The notes below the pieces were generated by a model. It did no database searches and was not told the origin of the DNA. It saw nothing but the letters and a program-made list of their open reading frames with translations. Below, piece after piece: positions 10,339-20,384 of a stretch of DNA of 64,000 nucleotides. The position numbers and the translations under genes are program-made. The DNA is from Metabacillus crassostreae (lineage in GTDB: Bacteria > Bacillota > Bacilli > Bacillales > Bacillaceae): the NCBI RefSeq assembly GCF_016908395.1, contig NZ_JAFBDU010000007.1, positions 124,001 through 188,000 of the forward strand. The letters are read 5' to 3'. Position 1 is the first letter of the stretch; each line of letters opens with the position of its first letter.

Positions 10339-10605
10339 TCATCGAAAAATATACATTTTAACTAACAACAAATTTATAAAAAAAGCTTTATGTCATACTT
10401 GATAAATTGAAATGCTAATACGAGCCATTAGCTTGATTATTACGTTAATATTTGTTATTGTACTCATTGAGAGTATGAGTAATTTGTCTTAGTATGTAGA
10501 ATGTTTAATGAGAATAGATGATTTTCAATAAATAATGAACAAACATATTTTATCATATAGTTTCAAACACTGTTCACATTTTTTAACAGAGTTTTTACTA
10601 TAAGA

Positions 10606-10614
10606 TGATATACT
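10606..10614 (+). promoter_or_regulatory. Extended -10 promoter candidate for the hem operon
   Basis: TGATATACT is a TGn extended -10 with TATACT, 39 bases before the hemA start. The -35 region is weak. A 6-bp inverted repeat TTACTA (10595-10600) and TAGTAA (10614-10619) brackets the -10 and could be an operator. I looked for the PerR-type TTATAAT-n-ATTATAA box known at B. subtilis hemA and did not find it. Nothing else was recognised between the ysxD leader block and here. Confidence 0.45.
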
Positions 10615-10653
10615 AGTAAATAGAGATCCTTGTATGTGGGGGTGTAAAAGGGA

Positions 10654-12012
10654 ATGCATATACTTGTTGTCGGGCTAAACTATAAAACTGCCCCTGTTGA
10701 AATTCGTGAGAAGCTTAACTTTCAACCAGAAGAGCTTGCAGTTGCGATGAAACAGTTAAAAAAACAAAAAAGTGTACTTGAAAATGTAATTGTATCTACA
10801 TGTAATCGAACTGAGTTATATGCGGTAGTTGATCAGCTACACACTGGTCGTTACTATATAAAAGCATTTTTAGCTGAGTGGTTCGGATTAGATAAAGATG
10901 AGATCACACCATATTTAACGATATTTGAACAAGATGGAGCACTTGATCACTTGTGTAAAGTTGCTTGTGGGCTAGATTCAATGATTCTAGGTGAAACACA
11001 AATATTAGGACAGGTTCGTTCTAGCTTTTTACTTGCGCAGGAACACAACACAATTGGTACAATCTTTAATCAATTGTTCAAGCAAGTTATCACATTAGCT
11101 AAACGCTCACATTCTGAAACTGATATAGGTGCAAACGCAGTATCTGTTAGTTATGCAGCTGTGGAGCTAGCTAAAAAAATCTTTGGTGATTTACGTTCAA
11201 AGCATGTTCTTATTTTAGGTGCCGGAAAAATGGGCGAGCTTGCTGTGCAAAATTTACATGGCAGTGGTGTTGGAAAAGTAACTGTTATGAATAGAACATT
11301 GCAAAAGGCAGAAGAGCTAGCAAATCGTTTTGATGGTAATGCGAAGGGGATTAACGAACTTCAATGTGGCTTGATTGAAGCGGATATACTTATTAGTTCA
11401 ACAGGAGCTAAAAACTTCGTGATTACAAAGGAAATGGTCACTCATGTTGAGAAAATGAGAAAAGGTCGCCCATTGTTTATGGTTGATATTGCTGTACCGA
11501 GAGATTTAGATCCGAAGCTAGCCGATTTAGATAGTGTTTTCCTATATGATATTGATGATCTTCAAGGAATTGTAGAAGCGAATCTTCAGGAACGTAAAGT
11601 TGCTGCTGAGAAAATTGAACTTATGATAGAGGAAGAGATCGTTCAATTTAAGCAATGGATTAATACACTAGGTGTTGTACCAGTCATTGCTGCTCTTCGT
11701 AATAAAGCACTAACTGTTCAAGCAGAAACAATGGAAAGCATTGAACGAAAAATGCCAAACTTAACTGAACGTGAAAGAAAAGTGCTTAATAAGCATACGA
11801 AAAGCATCATCAATCAATTGCTAAAAGATCCTATTGTTAAAGTAAAGGAACTTTCTGCTGAACCAAACGCTCAAGAATCATTGGACCTTTTTAAAAAGAT
11901 ATTTAACATTGAAGATGATGTTGAAGAACAAATGGTTAAAGAAAGATTGGAAAAGCAATCATTAAGATCTAATGAGCAGATGATCGATTATCGTGCTTCA
12001 CTTCAATCGTAA
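10654..12012 (+). CDS. hemA: Glutamyl-tRNA reductase
   Basis: First committed enzyme of the C5 heme pathway: reduces glutamyl-tRNA(Glu) with NADPH to glutamate-1-semialdehyde. The 452-residue product starts with the typical [15 protein letters not shown] region, has the catalytic nucleophile Cys50 in STCNRTE, a Rossmann domain with GAGKMG, and a helical dimerisation domain at the C-terminus. The start follows GGGGGTG (10637-10643). It heads a tightly packed operon hemA-hemX-hemC-hemD-hemB-hemL; the product feeds directly to HemL at the operon's end. Confidence 0.98.
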   Translation: MHILVVGLNYKTAPVEIREKLNFQPEELAVAMKQLKKQKSVLENVIVSTCNRTELYAVVDQLHTGRYYIKAFLAEWFGLDKDEITPYLTIFEQDGALDHLCKVACGLDSMILGETQILGQVRSSFLLAQEHNTIGTIFNQLFKQVITLAKRSHSETDIGANAVSVSYAAVELAKKIFGDLRSKHVLILGAGKMGELAVQNLHGSGVGKVTVMNRTLQKAEELANRFDGNAKGINELQCGLIEADILISSTGAKNFVITKEMVTHVEKMRKGRPLFMVDIAVPRDLDPKLADLDSVFLYDIDDLQGIVEANLQERKVAAEKIELMIEEEIVQFKQWINTLGVVPVIAALRNKALTVQAETMESIERKMPNLTERERKVLNKHTKSIINQLLKDPIVKVKELSAEPNAQESLDLFKKIFNIEDDVEEQMVKERLEKQSLRSNEQMIDYRASLQS

Positions 12013-12030
12013 GTGAAAGGACCTTTCATT

Positions 12031-12861
12031 ATGGAAATGAGTTTGACTAGAATTAATGAAGTTACCATCATTCTTTATGCATTATGTGTACTTTTATATT
12101 TTATAGATTTTCTTAATAATAACCGGAAGGCTAATCGTGCTGCCTTCTGGTTACTTTCTATTGTTTGGCTTTTGCAAACAATTTTTTTATTTGCCCGTAT
12201 GTTTGAAACAGGGCGCTTTCCAGTGCTTAATATGTTTGAAGGGCTATATTTTTACACCTGGGTACTTGTAACACTCTCTGTAGTATTAAACAAATTTCTT
12301 CGAGCAGAATTTATTATCTTTTTTACAAATATCATCGGATTCATTATGATGTCCATTCACACATTTGCACCGGCGCAATATGAATCTGCTGCAGTATCAA
12401 GTCAGCTAGTATCTGAGTTACTATTAATTCATATTACGATGGCTATTTTATCTTATGGGGCATTTTCACTATCATTTGTATTTTCTACTTTATATGTTAT
12501 TCAACATAACTTATTAAAAAAGAAAAAATGGGGAAAACGTCTGCTTCGTATAGAGGATTTATCAAAGCTTGATCACATGTCATATGTATTAAATGTAATT
12601 GGTGTGCCGATGCTTTTATTAAGTTTGATATTAGGTATTATTTGGGCATATATCAAAGTGGTAAACTTCCATTGGTATGATGCAAAAATACTAGGTTCTT
12701 TTACAGTTTTACTCACATATAGCGCTTACTTGTATATAAGAATTGTAAGAGAATTGCAAGGTAAATCAGTAGCATTAATGAATATCGCAGCTTTTCTAGT
12801 GTTATTAATAAATTTTTTCTTATTTGGTAGTTTATCAAGATTTCATATTTGGAATTCATAA
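12031..12861 (+). CDS. hemX: Membrane protein HemX, regulator of HemA level
   Basis: Integral membrane protein of the cytochrome c assembly (CcsA-like) superfamily; in B. subtilis it lowers the cellular amount of HemA. I place the start at ATG 12031, with AAAGGA at 12016-12021, which gives 276 residues as in B. subtilis; the in-frame GTG at 12013, directly after the hemA stop, lacks a ribosome site. About eight hydrophobic segments are visible. The short MFEGLYFYTWVL region recalls the tryptophan-rich heme-handling loop of its relatives, but the WGxxW signature itself is not seen. Confidence 0.9.
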   Translation: MEMSLTRINEVTIILYALCVLLYFIDFLNNNRKANRAAFWLLSIVWLLQTIFLFARMFETGRFPVLNMFEGLYFYTWVLVTLSVVLNKFLRAEFIIFFTNIIGFIMMSIHTFAPAQYESAAVSSQLVSELLLIHITMAILSYGAFSLSFVFSTLYVIQHNLLKKKKWGKRLLRIEDLSKLDHMSYVLNVIGVPMLLLSLILGIIWAYIKVVNFHWYDAKILGSFTVLLTYSAYLYIRIVRELQGKSVALMNIAAFLVLLINFFLFGSLSRFHIWNS

Positions 12862-12890
12862 AGAATCTAGGGATGTAGTAGGAGGAAAAC

Positions 12891-13823
12891 ATGCGTAAAA
12901 TTGTCATAGGCTCAAGACGGAGTAAATTAGCATTAACGCAAACAAATTGGGTAATTAATCAATTAAAGGCTTTTGGTTTACCCTTTGAATTTGAAATAAA
13001 GGAAATCGTAACAAAAGGTGATCGAATCTTAGATGTAACTTTATCAAAGGTTGGTGGAAAAGGGTTATTTGTTAAAGAAATTGAACAGGCAATGATTGAT
13101 GGTGACATTGATATGGCTGTACATAGCATGAAAGATATGCCTGGTATTCTTCCAGATGGTTTAACAATTGGTTGTATTCCAAAACGAGAAGACCATCGTG
13201 ATGTACTAATTTCAAAGGATCATAAAAAGCTTTCTGAGCTTCCAGCAGGAGCAATTATTGGCACAAGTAGTTTAAGACGAAGTGCACAGCTATTGATCGA
13301 ACGACCTGATATTGAAATTAAATGGATTCGTGGAAACATAGATACCCGACTTGATAAATTAAAAACTGAAGATTATGATGCTATTATTTTAGCAGCAGCA
13401 GGTTTATCAAGAATGGGATGGAGTAAGGATGTTGTGACAGAATTTCTAGAGCCTGAGTCATGCTTACCTGCAGTAGGTCAAGGTGCACTAGCAATTGAGT
13501 GTCGTGAAAATGATGAAGAGCTATTAAACTTATTAGAAAAGTTAACAGATATGAGAACTAAGTTAGCTGTAACAGCAGAAAGAACCTTCTTAACAAAAAT
13601 GGAGGGTGGATGCCAAGTGCCAATTGCAGGCTTTGCAACGGTAAATGAAGATGATGAAGTTTCCTTTACTGGCTTAATCGCTTCTCCTGATGGAAAAGAG
13701 TTATATAAGCAACATGTTACAGGTAATAATCCTGAGGAATTAGGCAGAAAAGTTGCTGAAGCTTTAACTGAACAAGGAGCAAAAGAATTGATTGACCGAG
13801 TGAAAGAGGAGCTAGATCAATAA
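12891..13823 (+). CDS. hemC: Porphobilinogen deaminase (hydroxymethylbilane synthase)
   Basis: Condenses four porphobilinogen molecules into hydroxymethylbilane on a covalently bound dipyrromethane cofactor. 310 residues, normal length. It starts with the [12 protein letters not shown] signature. Substrate-binding arginines lie in [11 protein letters not shown], and the cofactor cysteine is Cys241 in [12 protein letters not shown] strong AGGAGG at 12880-12885 precedes the ATG. The stop overlaps the hemD start by one base (TAATG). Confidence 0.98.
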   Translation: MRKIVIGSRRSKLALTQTNWVINQLKAFGLPFEFEIKEIVTKGDRILDVTLSKVGGKGLFVKEIEQAMIDGDIDMAVHSMKDMPGILPDGLTIGCIPKREDHRDVLISKDHKKLSELPAGAIIGTSSLRRSAQLLIERPDIEIKWIRGNIDTRLDKLKTEDYDAIILAAAGLSRMGWSKDVVTEFLEPESCLPAVGQGALAIECRENDEELLNLLEKLTDMRTKLAVTAERTFLTKMEGGCQVPIAGFATVNEDDEVSFTGLIASPDGKELYKQHVTGNNPEELGRKVAEALTEQGAKELIDRVKEELDQ

Positions 13824-14608
13824 TGAAAAGCATAGATCCTTTGCAAGGGAAGCGAGTATTAATAACACGAGCGAAATCTCAGGTTGAAGGATTTATTCGC
13901 AAAATTGAAGAGTCAGGTGGAGTAGCCATTTCTGCTCCACTTCTTCAAATAGAAGCAAATGATTCGAATGAAGCAGAAATTGCAACCATACTTAATAAAC
14001 TTGAAGATTATCATTGTATTGTTTTTACCAGTGCGAATGGTGTCATACATTTTAAACATTATCTAGATAATTATCATATATCCTATGATTCTTTACAGCA
14101 TTTAATTGCTGCTTCAGTTGGTAGAAAAACAAGTGAAAAAATGAAAGAGATCGGTCTAGAAGTTTCAATTGTTCCAGAGGAATTCGTTGCTGAAAAATTA
14201 GCAGAAAGCATATCCACTAACCTACATACGAACGCTAAAATACTTGTTATTCGTGGTAATCTTGCACGACCAACCCTTGTAACAGAATTGCAAAATAAAG
14301 GGTATGAAGTAACAGATCTAGTTGTCTATAAAACAGTACATAATGTTTCAGAAGCAAAAAAGCTACACAGTCATATAGTGAACGATGAGATTGATTATAT
14401 AACCTTCACAAGCTCTTCAACGGTTGATAGCTTTATGAAGGTGCTTAATCAAGAAGAACTACATCATCACTTAAAAAAGCTGACTTTTATCTGTATTGGT
14501 CCCATTACGAACGATACACTTAAAGGCTACGGATTTATAGGGTTTATGCCACAAAATTATACAATTGATGATATGGTACAGTTAATGATAGAACTTGAGG
14601 ATAACTAA
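13823..14608 (+). CDS. hemD: Uroporphyrinogen-III synthase
   Basis: Closes hydroxymethylbilane with inversion of ring D to uroporphyrinogen III. 261 residues. Like all HemD proteins it is poorly conserved, but it shows the [12 protein letters not shown] start, FTSANGV and [10 protein letters not shown] motifs in the two alternating domains. It overlaps hemC by one base and is followed within 13 bases by hemB, so it is co-transcribed and translationally coupled. Confidence 0.95.
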   Translation: MKSIDPLQGKRVLITRAKSQVEGFIRKIEESGGVAISAPLLQIEANDSNEAEIATILNKLEDYHCIVFTSANGVIHFKHYLDNYHISYDSLQHLIAASVGRKTSEKMKEIGLEVSIVPEEFVAEKLAESISTNLHTNAKILVIRGNLARPTLVTELQNKGYEVTDLVVYKTVHNVSEAKKLHSHIVNDEIDYITFTSSSTVDSFMKVLNQEELHHHLKKLTFICIGPITNDTLKGYGFIGFMPQNYTIDDMVQLMIELEDN

Positions 14609-14621
14609 GGGAGGACTTCAG

Positions 14622-15605
14622 ATGAATATCGAATTTACAAGACATCGTCGTTTACGAAACAGTGATAGCATGAGATCAATCCTAAGGGAAACACATCTTA
14701 GAGCAGAGGATTTTATTTACCCAATTTTTGCAGTTGAAGGGGAAAATAAGAAAAACGAAGTTCCATCTATGCCAGGTGTTTTTCATTTATCACTAGATCT
14801 ATTAAATGCTGAGATAGAAGAAATTGTTTCATTAGGTATTAAATCTATTATTTTATTTGGAGTTCCAGAAGAAAAAGATGATGTTGGCACGCAAGCCTAT
14901 CATGATAATGGAATCGTTCAACGTGCAACAAGACAGGTTAAGGAAGCTTTTCCAGAGCTTGTTGTAGTGGCTGATACTTGCTTATGTCAATACACTGATC
15001 ATGGACATTGTGGCATTGTAGAGAATGGGAAAATATTAAACGATCCTACATTAGATTTATTAGCACGTACTGCAGTGAGTCAAGCAAAAGCTGGCGCAGA
15101 TATTATTGCCCCTTCAAATATGATGGATGGCTTTGTTGCAGCCATTCGCTATGGTTTAGATGAAGCTGGCTTTGAGCATATTCCGATTATGTCTTATGCT
15201 GTTAAATATGCAAGTGCATTTTATGGTCCTTTCCGTGATGCAGCACACAGTACACCGCAGTTTGGTGATCGTAAAACATATCAAATGGATCCGGCTAATC
15301 GTGATGAAGCGTTAAGAGAGGCACAATCAGATATAGAAGAGGGTGCAGATTTCTTAATTGTGAAACCTGCTTTAGCTTATTTAGATATTATTCGTGATGT
15401 GAAAAACAACTTTAATGCTCCTGTTGTTGCGTATAATGTAAGTGGAGAATATTCAATGATTAAAGCAGCAGCGCAAAATGGTTGGGTAGATGAAAAAGCA
15501 ATGGTTATGGAAATGCTAATTGGGATGAAGCGTGCAGGTGTAGATTTAGTCATTACTTATTTTGCAAAAGATGTAGCACGTTGGTTAAAAGAAGATCAAC
15601 AATGA
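14622..15605 (+). CDS. hemB: Delta-aminolevulinic acid dehydratase (porphobilinogen synthase)
   Basis: Condenses two 5-aminolevulinate to porphobilinogen. The start at 14622 follows GGGAGG (14609-14614) and yields 327 residues; the longer frame from 14595 lies inside hemD and has no ribosome site. A zinc-type cysteine cluster is present in [14 protein letters not shown]. The Schiff-base lysines are in [15 protein letters not shown] and [10 protein letters not shown]. Confidence 0.98.
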   Translation: MNIEFTRHRRLRNSDSMRSILRETHLRAEDFIYPIFAVEGENKKNEVPSMPGVFHLSLDLLNAEIEEIVSLGIKSIILFGVPEEKDDVGTQAYHDNGIVQRATRQVKEAFPELVVVADTCLCQYTDHGHCGIVENGKILNDPTLDLLARTAVSQAKAGADIIAPSNMMDGFVAAIRYGLDEAGFEHIPIMSYAVKYASAFYGPFRDAAHSTPQFGDRKTYQMDPANRDEALREAQSDIEEGADFLIVKPALAYLDIIRDVKNNFNAPVVAYNVSGEYSMIKAAAQNGWVDEKAMVMEMLIGMKRAGVDLVITYFAKDVARWLKEDQQ

Positions 15606-15635
15606 ATAAATCAATTGTAAGAAAGGGGAATACTA

Positions 15636-16922
15636 ATGAGAAGTTACGCGAATAGTGAAAAGGCATTTAAAGAAGCGCAAACATTAATGCCTGGAGGAGT
15701 AAACAGTCCTGTACGTGCATTTAAATCTGTTGGAATGAACCCAATTTTTATGGAACGTGGAAAAGGCTCTAAAATTTTTGATATTGATGGTAATGAGTAT
15801 ATCGATTATGTGTTATCTTGGGGGCCGCTTATCCACGGACATTCAAATGACACAGTTGTGGAAGCTATTAAAAAGGTTGTTGAATCAGGTACAAGCTTTG
15901 GAGCCCCAACATTAATAGAAAATGAATTAGCGCAGCTTGTTATTGATCGTGTGCCGTCAATTGAAGTTGTGCGTATGGTAAGCTCTGGAACGGAAGCAAC
16001 GATGAGTGCCTTGCGCCTTGCAAGAGGTTATACTGGCAGAAATAAGATTATTAAATTTGAAGGATGTTATCATGGTCATGGAGATTCTTTATTAATTAAA
16101 GCTGGCTCTGGTGTTGCTACATTAGGTTTACCAGATAGCCCTGGTGTACCAGAAGGTATTGCAAAGAATACCATTACAGTACCATACAATGATCTTGAAA
16201 GTATTCGTTACGCATTTGAAGAATTCGGAGAAGATATTGCGGGTGTAATCGTAGAGCCTGTAGCAGGTAATATGGGAGTTGTTCCACCACTGCCTGGCTT
16301 CTTAGAAGGATTGCGTTCAGTTACTGAAGAGTTTGGCGCTTTGTTAATCTTTGATGAAGTAATGACAGGCTTTAGAGTTGATTTCGGCTGTGCTCAAGGG
16401 TTTTACGGCGTTACACCAGACTTAACTTGTCTAGGAAAAGTAATTGGTGGAGGCTTGCCTGTAGGTGCCTACGGTGGGAAAGCGGAAATTATGCAGCAAA
16501 TAGCTCCAAGTGGACCAATTTATCAAGCAGGTACTTTATCAGGAAATCCTTTAGCAATGACAGCTGGACTTGAAACATTAAAGCTGTTAACAAAGAATTC
16601 TTATAAAGAATTTCAACGTAAAGCTGATCTCCTTGAAGAAGGACTTTCAAAAGCTGCAGCTGAGTATGAAATTCCCCATACAATTAACCGTGCAGGCTCA
16701 ATGATCGGCTTCTTTTTTACAAACGAAGAAGTGACAAACTATGAAAAAGCAAAATCATCTAATCTTGAATATTTTGCAAAATATTATAGAAGTATGGCAA
16801 ACGAAGGTGTTTTTCTACCACCATCTCAATTTGAAGGACTGTTCCTTTCAACAGTACATACTGATGAAGATATTCAATATACAATTGAGGCAGCTAGAAA
16901 ATCATTTGCTAGTCTTAAATAA
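15636..16922 (+). CDS. hemL: Glutamate-1-semialdehyde 2,1-aminomutase
   Basis: PLP enzyme converting glutamate-1-semialdehyde to 5-aminolevulinate; it may act in complex with HemA. The 428-residue product has the class III aminotransferase pattern, with the PLP-binding aspartate in [10 protein letters not shown] and the lysine Lys268 in [17 protein letters not shown]. The start follows GAAAGGGGA. It is the last gene of the hem operon and is followed by a terminator. Confidence 0.98.
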   Translation: MRSYANSEKAFKEAQTLMPGGVNSPVRAFKSVGMNPIFMERGKGSKIFDIDGNEYIDYVLSWGPLIHGHSNDTVVEAIKKVVESGTSFGAPTLIENELAQLVIDRVPSIEVVRMVSSGTEATMSALRLARGYTGRNKIIKFEGCYHGHGDSLLIKAGSGVATLGLPDSPGVPEGIAKNTITVPYNDLESIRYAFEEFGEDIAGVIVEPVAGNMGVVPPLPGFLEGLRSVTEEFGALLIFDEVMTGFRVDFGCAQGFYGVTPDLTCLGKVIGGGLPVGAYGGKAEIMQQIAPSGPIYQAGTLSGNPLAMTAGLETLKLLTKNSYKEFQRKADLLEEGLSKAAAEYEIPHTINRAGSMIGFFFTNEEVTNYEKAKSSNLEYFAKYYRSMANEGVFLPPSQFEGLFLSTVHTDEDIQYTIEAARKSFASLK

Positions 16923-16940
16923 AGCTACTTATATCGTGGT

Positions 16941-16975
16941 GCGTGGATCCTTAGAAAAGGGATTCACGCTTTTTT
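16941..16975 (+). terminator. Terminator of the hem operon
   Basis: GCGTG-G-ATCC-TT (16941-16952) pairs with AAGGGAT-T-CACGC (16957-16969) with small bulges, followed by six T. Confidence 0.8.
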
Positions 16976-17229
16976 GTGGTTGGCTTTTTCATTAGGGGAG
17001 TATGAGAAATAATAAAGGTCTTCATAGCAATGATGAAGCCCAAAAGGAAGTGGAAAGTTAAAATGAATAAAGCGCATCATACAATAAACCCTTAGATAAC
17101 CAACAGAAAAAATTGGTATCAGTTCTCATCTTTACTCATATCATTGTCCTAACAGCTTATTTAAGTGACAAACAGTTCTGCTTTTCTCTGAAATTCATGC
17201 TATAAACCAATAATTCCGTAATAAATCAA
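16976..17229. other. hemL-spoVID intergenic region
   Basis: About 250 bases up to the spoVID promoter candidate. It holds a 19-codon frame from ATG 17002 (MRNNKGLHSN...) with AGGGGAG almost touching the start codon. That spacing is too short, and nothing supports it as a gene. No RNA motif was recognised. Confidence 0.4.
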
Positions 17230-17258
17230 TCATATTTTTCAGTTTTCATACATACATC
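17230..17258 (+). promoter_or_regulatory. Sigma-E promoter candidate for spoVID
   Basis: TCATATT (17230-17236) matches the sigma-E -35 consensus KMATATT completely. After a 14-base spacer CATACATC (17251-17258) matches the -10 CATACAnT except the last base. Sigma-E control of spoVID is established in B. subtilis, and the site lies 48 bases before the start codon. Confidence 0.75.
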
Positions 17259-17305
17259 TGTATTGTCATAGTAATTTACTAGGCTATTTGAAAGGAGGAA
17301 TTCTT

Positions 17306-18526
17306 TTGTCACAGGAACAGCAGCTACGTTTCTCTGTAGAAGAATCAGTTTGGTTTCAAAAAGGACAGGAAGTATCTGAACTTTTATCAATTTCATTAGA
17401 TCCTGATATTACAATTCATGAACATGATCAGTACATTTCAATTCGAGGTGCATTGCAACTTACGGGAGAATACAAAATAGATAATGACGCGAGTGCGAAG
17501 GAGCAATTTGAATATGCAAATGTTCGGTATGTGAATGAGGTGTCAACTCGGGAGGATGGAGTAAGTGTATTGAACCATCGCTTCCCTGTTGATATTACAA
17601 TTCCTAGAAATCGGATTGAACAATTAGAAGAGGTTTATGTATCGATTGAGTCATTTGATTATGAATTACCAGAATACAAATGTTTGAAGCTGATTGCAGA
17701 TTTATCAATAAGTGGAATTTCTGATGGGCAAGTAGAACAAGTTTCTACTGAAGTAGAGAGGCCTGAGGAAAAGGAAGAAGCATTTGAAGCATTATTCAGA
17801 GGTCAGCAGCAACAACCAAATGCTGCTGTTGAGACACCAACACCAACACCACCTCAAGTAAATGAAGAAGAAAATGTATCTCCATTTTCATCTTTTTATG
17901 AAGACTCAACAAGTGAACAAGACTTGGACAAATTCTCTTCATTTCAATTAGAGGAAACAGAAGTGAAAGAAGATCGAGTTCTTGAAGAAAGTCACTCTGA
18001 AGTTGAACAACTTACTTCACCTAAAGATGTAAATAACAGTGAAGTAGAAGAAACGATATTAACTAATGAAATTGAACAGCAAGAGGAAGAGGTTATTGTT
18101 AGTGAAGAACAAGAAGAACAAAAGGAAGAAGATCCACAAGAGGACTTATATGATCCTTTCGTAGTTGAAGTAAGAAAAGAAGCTCAAGAGGTTGAAGATG
18201 AGCCTAAAGAGGTGCAGTATTCCTTCTTTTCTAAAACAGAGGAAGCTTCTTTAGAATCAGAAACTGAAGAAGATGATGTTGATGGAAGAGATGAAACAAA
18301 TCCTAAAGATGCTCATTATTTAACTAGTTTATTTGCGAGAGATGAAGAAGAAGATTTCTCAAGAGTAAAAATGTGCATTGTGCAGCAAGGTGATAGCATT
18401 GAGCTTATTAGTCAACGCTATGATATTTCGGTTCAACAGATTTTAAGAGTAAACGACTTTCATGCAGATCAAGATGTTTATGAAGGGCAAATCCTTTATA
18501 TTCCCTCATATTCTACTAGCAAATAA
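17306..18526 (+). CDS. spoVID: Spore coat encasement protein SpoVID
   Basis: Mother-cell protein that drives spreading of the coat around the forespore together with SpoIVA and SafA. I choose the TTG at 17306, 7 bases after AAAGGAGG (17291-17298); the TTG at 17288 lies before the ribosome site. This gives 406 residues. The N-terminal encasement region (LRFSVEESVWFQKGQE) is conserved. The middle, about 150-340, is a long acidic Glu-rich low-complexity stretch, and a C-terminal LysM domain follows (VQQGDSIELISQRYDI to LYIPSY). LysM in SpoVID and SafA ties coat to peptidoglycan and peptidoglycan precursors. It has its own terminator before ysxE. Confidence 0.95.
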   Translation: MSQEQQLRFSVEESVWFQKGQEVSELLSISLDPDITIHEHDQYISIRGALQLTGEYKIDNDASAKEQFEYANVRYVNEVSTREDGVSVLNHRFPVDITIPRNRIEQLEEVYVSIESFDYELPEYKCLKLIADLSISGISDGQVEQVSTEVERPEEKEEAFEALFRGQQQQPNAAVETPTPTPPQVNEEENVSPFSSFYEDSTSEQDLDKFSSFQLEETEVKEDRVLEESHSEVEQLTSPKDVNNSEVEETILTNEIEQQEEEVIVSEEQEEQKEEDPQEDLYDPFVVEVRKEAQEVEDEPKEVQYSFFSKTEEASLESETEEDDVDGRDETNPKDAHYLTSLFARDEEEDFSRVKMCIVQQGDSIELISQRYDISVQQILRVNDFHADQDVYEGQILYIPSYSTSK

Positions 18527-18533
18527 AATGAAG

Positions 18534-18572
18534 AAACAGCATGGGGCAAATTCTACCTCAGCTGTTTTTTTC
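18534..18572 (+). terminator. Terminator between spoVID and ysxE
   Basis: AAACAGC (18534-18540) pairs with GCTGTTT (18561-18567), extended inward by TGGGG/CCTCA after a one-base bulge, then a T run. Confidence 0.8.
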
Positions 18573-18607
18573 ATTAATAAGTTGAGCTGATTGGAGGTGT
18601 TGTTGGA

Positions 18608-19639
18608 ATGTCTATACAAGTTGAAGCTATCACACCGTTGCTGAAGCAATATGATTTGAATTTAGAGTATTCAGAAGAAATTAGTAAAAAAGTGGTAAAG
18701 GTATATACAGATAATGGTTCATATGCTTTAAAAAAATTAGCAAAAAATCCAAATCCCTATTTTATTGAATCATATTCAATCTTGGATCAAACAAAATATG
18801 CTAAATATGTTCCACTCGTTAGAAATCGCTCAAATCAAACAATTTCACAAATGAATGGTGAATATTACTACTTAATGCCATGGTTAACAAATGAAACGGA
18901 AGAAGAACGAGATGCGAGACATCAATATCTTTTTAAAGAAGTTGCAGAGCTACATAGTCGAACAGAAAGAGATGTCAAACTATCTAGTGATGCTGCTTCT
19001 CATCATTATGAATCTTTTGAAAAACATCTTGATGAAACAAAGATCTATTATGAATCCTTTGTTGAAGAGTGTGAACAGAAATTATATCTTTCTCCTTTTG
19101 AATTACAAGCAGTAACTTATTTTATAGAAGTGAGTAGAGCAATAGATTTCTCAAAGAAAAAGCTTACAGAATGGTATGAAAAAATGCAAGAAAAAGAGTC
19201 ATCTAGAATGGTTTTAACACACGGGAAAATCTCAGCGCGTCATTTCCTATATGATGGTGAGGGAAAGGGATATTTAGCAAATTTTGAGAAATCTAAATAT
19301 GCAGCTCCGATCGATGATTTTTTATATTTTATCAATCGAACGGCAAAAACATATCCAATACCAAGTGATGATTGTGTGAACTGGTTTTATACGTACCAAA
19401 AAGGCTATCCATATACAGAAGAAGAAATGCTTCTCTTTTTCAGTTACTTATCTTATCCAGAACGAATTTGCCGGCTTATTAAATCCTACTCTCCTAAAAA
19501 TAAATCAACGGAGTTAGAGAAAAATAGACAATTGGTAAAAGCCTACTGGCAATTTAAAAACATTGAGTATTTTGTTATGAAGATTTCTGAAATTGAAGAA
19601 AAACGAAAACAGGAAGCTCAACAAGCTCAAGAACAGTAG
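18608..19639 (+). CDS. ysxE: Spore coat-associated kinase-like protein YsxE
   Basis: 343-residue member of the CotS/YsxE family of aminoglycoside-phosphotransferase-like coat proteins. The APH-type fold can be followed: a lysine in YALKKLAKNP, then LTHGKISARHFLYDG, which occupies the catalytic HGD-x-x-x-x-N loop position. There the Asp after HG is replaced by Lys, and N/D at the metal site are not evident, so catalysis is doubtful. Its place after spoVID matches B. subtilis. The ATG follows GGAGGTG (18594-18600). The C-terminus is a charged Gln/Glu-rich tail. Confidence 0.88.
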   Translation: MSIQVEAITPLLKQYDLNLEYSEEISKKVVKVYTDNGSYALKKLAKNPNPYFIESYSILDQTKYAKYVPLVRNRSNQTISQMNGEYYYLMPWLTNETEEERDARHQYLFKEVAELHSRTERDVKLSSDAASHHYESFEKHLDETKIYYESFVEECEQKLYLSPFELQAVTYFIEVSRAIDFSKKKLTEWYEKMQEKESSRMVLTHGKISARHFLYDGEGKGYLANFEKSKYAAPIDDFLYFINRTAKTYPIPSDDCVNWFYTYQKGYPYTEEEMLLFFSYLSYPERICRLIKSYSPKNKSTELEKNRQLVKAYWQFKNIEYFVMKISEIEEKRKQEAQQAQEQ

Positions 19640-19738
19640 ATTTCATTAGGCTTTATCAATTTTTCTGGTCCAAGTGTACTTTTGACTGGAATAACACATT
19701 AACCACAACCTAGTTAGTATCTATCATTTATTGAAAAA

Positions 19739-19776
19739 GCAGAGGTTCACTCTTTTTAAAATGAGTAAGCCTCTGC
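19739..19776. terminator. Bidirectional terminator between ysxE and the opposing small gene
   Basis: GCAGAGGTTCACTC (19739-19752) pairs with GAGTAAGCCTCTGC (19763-19776) with two mismatches around a T/A-rich loop. It is flanked by A-rich sequence on the left and AT-rich sequence on the right, and it serves convergent genes. Confidence 0.75.
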
Positions 19777-19793
19777 TATTAAATAACTTTTCA

Positions 19794-19985
19794 TTATAAC
19801 CATTCAAGGCGTAATGCTATTGCTAATAAAATTAATAATCCTAATAGTAATACATCAAATGACGTTGGGAAGAAAACAGTACGAATTCCTTGAAAAATCG
19901 TTAAAGGTATAATAATTTGAATACCAATCTCTCGCATTTGTCTTACCCATGGTGGAAGTGTGTAAGGATTATAACGCCGCTTCAT
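19794..19985 (-). CDS. Small membrane protein of unknown function, 63 residues
   Basis: I do not recognise this gene. The 63-residue product has a basic N-terminus (MKRRYNPYTLPPWVRQM), then two hydrophobic stretches (about 22-37 and 43-60), consistent with a two-span or hairpin membrane protein with the N-terminus in the cytoplasm. It is judged real because AGGAGGGG stands just before the ATG on the minus strand, a terminator follows, and a promoter-like leader precedes it. That leader is shared with ysxD (10310-10338), so the two products may be regulated together. It lies between ysxE and valS. No catalytic motif is visible. Confidence 0.75.
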   Translation of the reverse strand: MKRRYNPYTLPPWVRQMREIGIQIIIPLTIFQGIRTVFFPTSFDVLLLGLLILLAIALRLEWL

Positions 19986-20053
19986 TTAAACCCCTCCTCT
20001 TTCAAAAGGCTCTATTTTCGTAATCTATATGCTTTTATAAATCTGAAGGATAC

Positions 20054-20082
20054 AGCATTGTATAATGTCTAGTGGTATCTTT
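20054..20082 (-). promoter_or_regulatory. Conserved promoter/leader block, second copy
   Basis: Partner of 10310-10338: 27 of 29 bases identical. On the minus strand it reads through CCACTAGAC and TTATACAATGCT. Similarity continues downstream toward the gene (a TTACGAAAA-AGC stretch and an AAAGC motif are found in both leaders), so roughly 70 bases are related. TTTAAA lies 17 bases before TACAAT, giving a possible sigma-A promoter, but conservation of the spacer suggests an additional binding protein. Confidence 0.55.
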
Positions 20083-20249
20083 AAAGAAAAGAGCCTTCAA
20101 AATACTCTATAAAAATTTAATGCTCACCTGTATAAAAGAGATAAGCATTTGTCATAAATATAATCGTAAGATAAAATATGCACCCAAATCGTGATATGTG
20201 CCTGTATGAAAAAAGATAAACATGGCAAAGATATTGACGAAAAAAAGGA

Positions 20250-20280
20250 TTGTTTAGTAATATATAAGAGATGTTATAAT
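20250..20280 (+). promoter_or_regulatory. Promoter candidate for valS-folC
   Basis: TGTTATAAT (20272-20280) is a perfect TATAAT with the TGn extension. A weak TTGTTT lies 19 bases upstream. The start would be near 20287, about 100 bases before the recognisable T-box structure. Confidence 0.6.
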
Positions 20281-20384
20281 TTAAAAGCTGTTTTGTGAAA
20301 GATTGTTGTTTTTACATCTAAACTTTACATTGAACCTAGTGCAGCTAAATGGTTCATTGCTAACTACCAATTTAATATTGAATA

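Noticed and set aside
16741-16995. 84-codon open frame overlapping the end of hemL
   Set aside because: Shadow of hemL in another frame, running into the operon terminator.
17002-17061. 19-codon frame (MRNNKGLHSN...) between hemL and spoVID with AGGGGAG before it
   Set aside because: The ribosome site nearly touches the start codon, the frame is tiny, and nothing recognisable is encoded.
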